Positions 60,410 to 64,000 of a stretch of DNA of 64,000 nucleotides are shown in pieces. The position numbers were made by a program, and so were the translations under genes. Location: positions 99,532 to 163,531 of the forward strand of contig BEXV01000402.1 in NCBI GenBank assembly GCA_003118195.1. Reading direction: 5' to 3'. Each line of letters starts with the position of its first letter. Position 1 is the first letter of the stretch. This DNA is from Hemicentrotus pulcherrimus. Its lineage: Eukaryota; Echinodermata; Echinoidea; Camarodonta; Strongylocentrotidae. Under the pieces are notes generated by a model, which did no database searches, was not told where the DNA came from, and saw nothing but the letters and a program-made list of their open reading frames with translations.

Positions 60410-60634
60410 ATGATATATACTTGTTTGAGCTTCATGCACTTATTTGTGAGTAACTATGGGACGGAAACCTCAGGTCTTCCTAAAATAACTTTCCCTCAAT
60501 TATATACAAAGTTTTATGGGACAGGCTCTGTTCTGGTTTCATCAGCAGAGCTTTGGAATAATCTACTAGAATATATCAAAAATGGTGATACTGCTTAAAA
60601 CTTTGAATCTCTTCTTAAACGTTTCTTTGTTTAA
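60410..60634 (+). mobile_element. Degenerate LINE 3' coding end (reverse transcriptase ORF tail)
   Basis: The frame reads YGTETSGLPK, KFYGTGSVLVSSAELWNNLL, EYIKNGDTA, stop, NFESLLKRFFV, stop. The pattern YG-x-x-x-x-x-x-SA-x-LWN-x-L-x-x-I followed by F-x-x-x-LK-x-x-F is the common C-terminal tail of CR1/L2/Rex-type non-LTR retrotransposon ORF2 proteins. One in-frame TAA (60596) breaks the tail before the natural end at 60632. Only about the last 70 codons are present, as expected for 5'-truncated insertions, and a TAC-rich microsatellite follows directly, resembling the simple-repeat 3' ends of that clade. Confidence 0.6.
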
Positions 60635-60647
60635 ACAATTTACAATG

Positions 60648-60775
60648 TTACTACTACTACTACTACTACTATACTATACTACTACTACACTACTAAGTAC
60701 TACTAATAATAATATTAATTACTACTACAACTACTTTTACTACTACTTCAATAATTATTATTGTTATTATGCATT
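60648..60775 (+). repeat. Degenerate (TAC)n/(TTA)n microsatellite
   Basis: This starts as pure TAC/ACT triplets at 60648-60670, then drifts to ATACT, AATAAT and TTATTATTG. It abuts the LINE tail and may have started as that element's 3' repeat. Confidence 0.85.
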
Positions 60776-62879
60776 GTGCTGTGGAAAGAGTAGGGTCACC
60801 TGTACCATACACTGAAAGCGAGATTGGCATCAACTCCTATCCTCTATTAAACCTAAACTACATCATATTAAACCTTTCTAGCTCTCAAACAGGTGATATG
60901 CAGATCGCAGTATTTCACTGTAGTATGAATTTGTTCTTGTTCTATTTCCATACTATCAATCAATCATCGAAAAAACATATCCATTGAAACCTGACCTTTA
61001 TGTTATCACCTCCGTGGAAATTCCACCTGCCTGCTCACAAAGCCCAGTGTGTTAAACACTGGAATTGTTAGGAAAAGGTACATGTATATAAAACCTATTT
61101 AGAATGACCACCTGTCTCTAAGCTAATTTTGTGTTTTTCCAATATTTGCTGTTAAAACAACTGAATTATTCAAATCCCTTGTAAATTTGATGTTTTTTGT
61201 GCTTTCGTAACTCAAGAATAAAAGGTAGACTAGTTCAATTAGGGCCTTTGTTGAATACTTCTTGATGTAAGTTTTAATATGTCACATTCTTAAGAAGCAT
61301 ATTAAAATCAGGACGACAAAACAATTTTTCACAAACTGAACAAATTACAAGCCTTCAATGGTAGGTATAGTTTAGTTAACTGTATATTATGAAACATTTT
61401 CAGAATGATCACCTATCTATAAATTATAAACCAATTTTTTTCTTTACCCAAAATGTAGATGGGTATGTCTGTATCAACATATTTGATTGTGCTTAATTTG
61501 AATGGCCAAAAGTGAAAGTTAATAAGTGCACAAAACTCAATCAAAAAGGAAAGTACATTGTTGTTGTAAATAAAGTATATTTCCACATTCATCATTTATA
61601 TCCTTATGTAGAACTTGACATGAAATTACTTCTCTAAACGTCACTCCTTTATAGCATTACTTCTCAAAGTATAAACTATGATAAGAATAAACAGAGACAG
61701 TTTGATTAAAAACAAATCATACAATTTAATTGCTATTGATTTCAGTTATCAAACCTCTAGCATATTTCCTGCACTACAGGAACCCAGCAACACCCCAATC
61801 ACAATTTGACCCCTTATCCGTTCGCTTACCCCCCTGACCGTAAATCCCTAGCAGGAAGGGGGCTTTCTGATCACCATGGAGATTGCAGAGGGGTAAAGAA
61901 ACTTCCCCTCTCTCCAAAACCATCATCGATGACAGGTAGGAGCCCACCATAAAGAGGGAAATGGATTGCTTTTATTGCCTGGGACTATCGGTGATATTGA
62001 TATCAGAACCCTATAAGTATTGTGAGGAGAGAAGCGTGTTTTATATCAGGAGGTGCCTGATATTTGAATTTAAAGGGACTGATTAAATTCAATTCAATTT
62101 TATTTCGCCAAAGTAATATAAAAATTACACACATGAATGGAATTGTATGTTGGTACAAAAGAAATTTAAATAAGTGCTTGGACATCGGCGAACAAGATAT
62201 AAAAAGATGCTCGGAAGGTACACCTGTTTTAGCCGTTCAGTGTAGGCTTAATATGTATGCCAAAAAAATTAAAGGGTGTACTCAAAAGCCTTACAAAATA
62301 GTGAGAAAATCAATAAAATTGTATTTTGCAAGAGGAATTCAAATTCAGTTCTTTATTTTATGTTGAAGAGAACATCGTGATGAAGGTAATGGTGTTTTGG
62401 TTGTTGATATGTGCAGTATTTTATCTTTGCTATCTGTGATGGGATAGATTTACAACAATTGATAACAGGCCTATTGATTGTTAAAGTACTGTAGCCTTTG
62501 ACTTTGTAATCACTGATTACAAAAGGCAACAATAACAAAAACATCAAGCAGACCTTTGTCGTTTTGTTTATTGGCAGTGCACCAGGAAAATGCAGTGATC
62601 TTGTTTAGGAGAGTTTTCAGATTACACTGTGTGTGTCCTCAATTTGTTTTGGTTTTTGAACTTTACTTACCAAGAAATATTTCAATATAGAGATTTTATG
62701 AAGAGTGTTTTTTTTTTTCTCCTCATCATATTTCTTCACCATTTCATGGTCATCTTCAATTTCCTCATGTTCCTATCTGCTTCCTCTATCTATCCCTACC
62801 TCTATCTATCTATTTATTACAACCTGTTTTCTGCTTTTCCCTTGTACGTCATTCCTTTCCAGTAGTTTTCTGTACATCT
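60776..62879 (+). other. Intronic DNA, nothing firm
   Basis: AT-rich. AATTCAATTCAATTTTATTT near 62089 resembles retroelement 3' untranslated ends. The 100-codon frame at 62064-62366 has no recognisable domain. Confidence 0.45.
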
Positions 62880-63026
62880 GGGGGGTGTTTCACAAAGCCA
62901 TTTATCCAATGACAAATGACAACAATCTGACAAATCTGCTGATGACCAATCAGAAGCAAGGATTTCAATAGCTTATAACAAAAACTGTCATTTGACACTG
63001 ATGACAAGTTTTGTGAAACACCCCCC
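62880..63026. mobile_element. Short MITE with the same GGGGGTGTTTCAC ends
   Basis: The ends GGGGGGTGTTTCACAAAGCC and TTTTGTGAAACACCCCCC match the terminal 17 bases of the elements at 2469 and 45817, but the 110-bp inside (CAATGACAAATGACAACAAT, ACTGTCATTTGACACTGATG) is unrelated. It is 147 bp long. Confidence 0.72.
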
Positions 63027-64000
63027 TGATCAGAAAGACCTTCTGCATTACCGAAGTTTTGATAAAGGATATTAGTATGACAAGGAGGTCAAATCAATCC
63101 AATGACATTGCATTTTTAAGATAACTTTACAAATTAGTATGATTTAATTAGGATTTGTTCTGCTTCATGTTTATGGGCAATTACCGGTACTCTTTAATTT
63201 GTTTCATGACTGCTGAGTGCTGACTATATCAATGCCTTAACGACTTCTGTATTGTCATTATAAATAGCTATAATACTCACGGGATCATTGATAACTTATC
63301 AATGATTGTGTAGTCACGGGATCATTCAGAAGAGATAGTATTTGATATATCACGACTTTGAACCATTGTCCACAGTAATGATAGCTACAAAGATACAGTT
63401 TTCAATATTCTAATTTGTTTATGATAACAATTAATATTCTAAACTAGTAATACCGATACAATTGTCCACATTGATAAACGATTATAGATCAATCAAGATC
63501 ATTGATTGTCTGAGTTATTTCAAACTCTCAACCGTGGCTACAAATTCCTTGAGAGAATCGAGATATCATTTATTTTCCTGTCAAGGGCTGACTGACAGCT
63601 GCTAGCGGAAGCAAACCTTTTCCCTGACTTTCCCTTGATTTAAACTTCACAGTAGTTACAAAATCTATCGCAAAATCTCTAAAGAATTATAAGACCAATA
63701 AGGCCAAAGAGTTTAGCGATTCAGTAGCTATCTGTACTAGTGGTCATCCGCATAATCCAGCCAACTGCCCACGGACCGTGGCATCAATAATGTTCATCTT
63801 TACTGCATTCCTTGTCTGTGGGACTAGGTCCTTGAGAGTAATTTTATAGTTCCTTCTGCGGAAGGAAGCGTGACAAGATATGTTACTTGATTTGCACAAC
63901 AGCAGCCCACAATGTTAAATGAATTATCCAAGATGGGCTTAGGTTTAAGATAGTCGAGGGGAAGGCAGGCAAGCTCTGGTTTGTCCTGTGTGTGGCTAGG

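Larger units (their letters stand above)
57839..64000 (+). other. CLSTN: Start of the next calsyntenin intron (runs off the window)
   Basis: This begins with GTGAGG after the phase-1 exon end. It contains a TTAA-flanked element at 57863, a short hairpin element at 58828, a LINE remnant at 60410 and a GGGGGTGTTTCAC-ended element at 62880. I searched for the next LamG strands expected from the family, including a D-x-W-H-x-Y segment, and found none, so the next exon is probably beyond 64000. Confidence 0.75.

Noticed and set aside
63282..63304. Small perfect hairpin ATCATTGATA-ACT-TATCAATGAT
   Set aside because: A 10-bp stem is short enough to arise by chance in AT-rich DNA, and no second copy was seen.
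1..64000. CRISPR arrays, bacterial operons, rRNA and intact tRNA genes
   Set aside because: None is visible: no regularly spaced identical short repeats with unique spacers, no prokaryotic gene density, and the two tRNA-like segments are SINE heads.

Overview
The window is a stretch of animal genomic DNA, almost all of it intron, from one gene on the + strand that I identify as calsyntenin (CLSTN family, a neuronal type I membrane protein with two cadherin repeats and a LamG-like domain). Three exons are visible: 906-1114 (end of cadherin repeat 1 and start of repeat 2), 56705-57046 (rest of cadherin repeat 2 and the start of the LamG-like region) and 57581-57838 (next part of the LamG-like region). 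Reading frame, splice phases and protein order join exactly, so the two outer parts are separated by one intron of about 55.6 kb. The 5' part of the gene and the exons after 57838 lie outside the window. The first exon carries an in-frame TAA where the family has a conserved tyrosine, which is either an assembly error or a real null or variant allele.

The AT-rich composition, N gaps, many short inverted-repeat elements, a tRNA-headed SINE and the invertebrate-like calsyntenin sequence suggest a marine invertebrate deuterostome, most likely an echinoderm or relative. This is inference; no species is named by the sequence.

The large intron is a collection of mostly non-autonomous transposons. 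Supported groups are: two TTAA-flanked inverted-repeat families with three copies each (14735, 25751 and 44279; 4214, 34878 and 57863); a hAT-like element with a perfect 8-bp target duplication (28191-28728); elements ending in GGGGGTGTTTCACAAA (2469, 45817, 62880); an AATACACCAG-ended family (3934, 14341); a GTCCACACAC element (36958-37419); a GATAACA-rich element (54481-55336); and a near-perfect 225-bp hairpin (29556-29780). A small 'AGAAGGGCATTAACTC' hairpin family is scattered at 37691, 40228, 42839, 42976, 53956, 54160 and 58828. A LINE 3' end with a TAC microsatellite tail is at 60410-60775.

One gene-like item is embedded on the minus strand: 30747-31039 looks like the last exon of a 2'-5'-oligoadenylate synthase-like nucleotidyltransferase, broken by two in-frame stops. 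A 69-bp tandem array runs into an 818-base assembly gap at 35680-36497. Candidate regulatory DNA includes an X-box/nuclear-receptor cluster near 13.6-13.7 kb. No bacterial genes, CRISPR arrays, rRNA or intact tRNA genes were seen.
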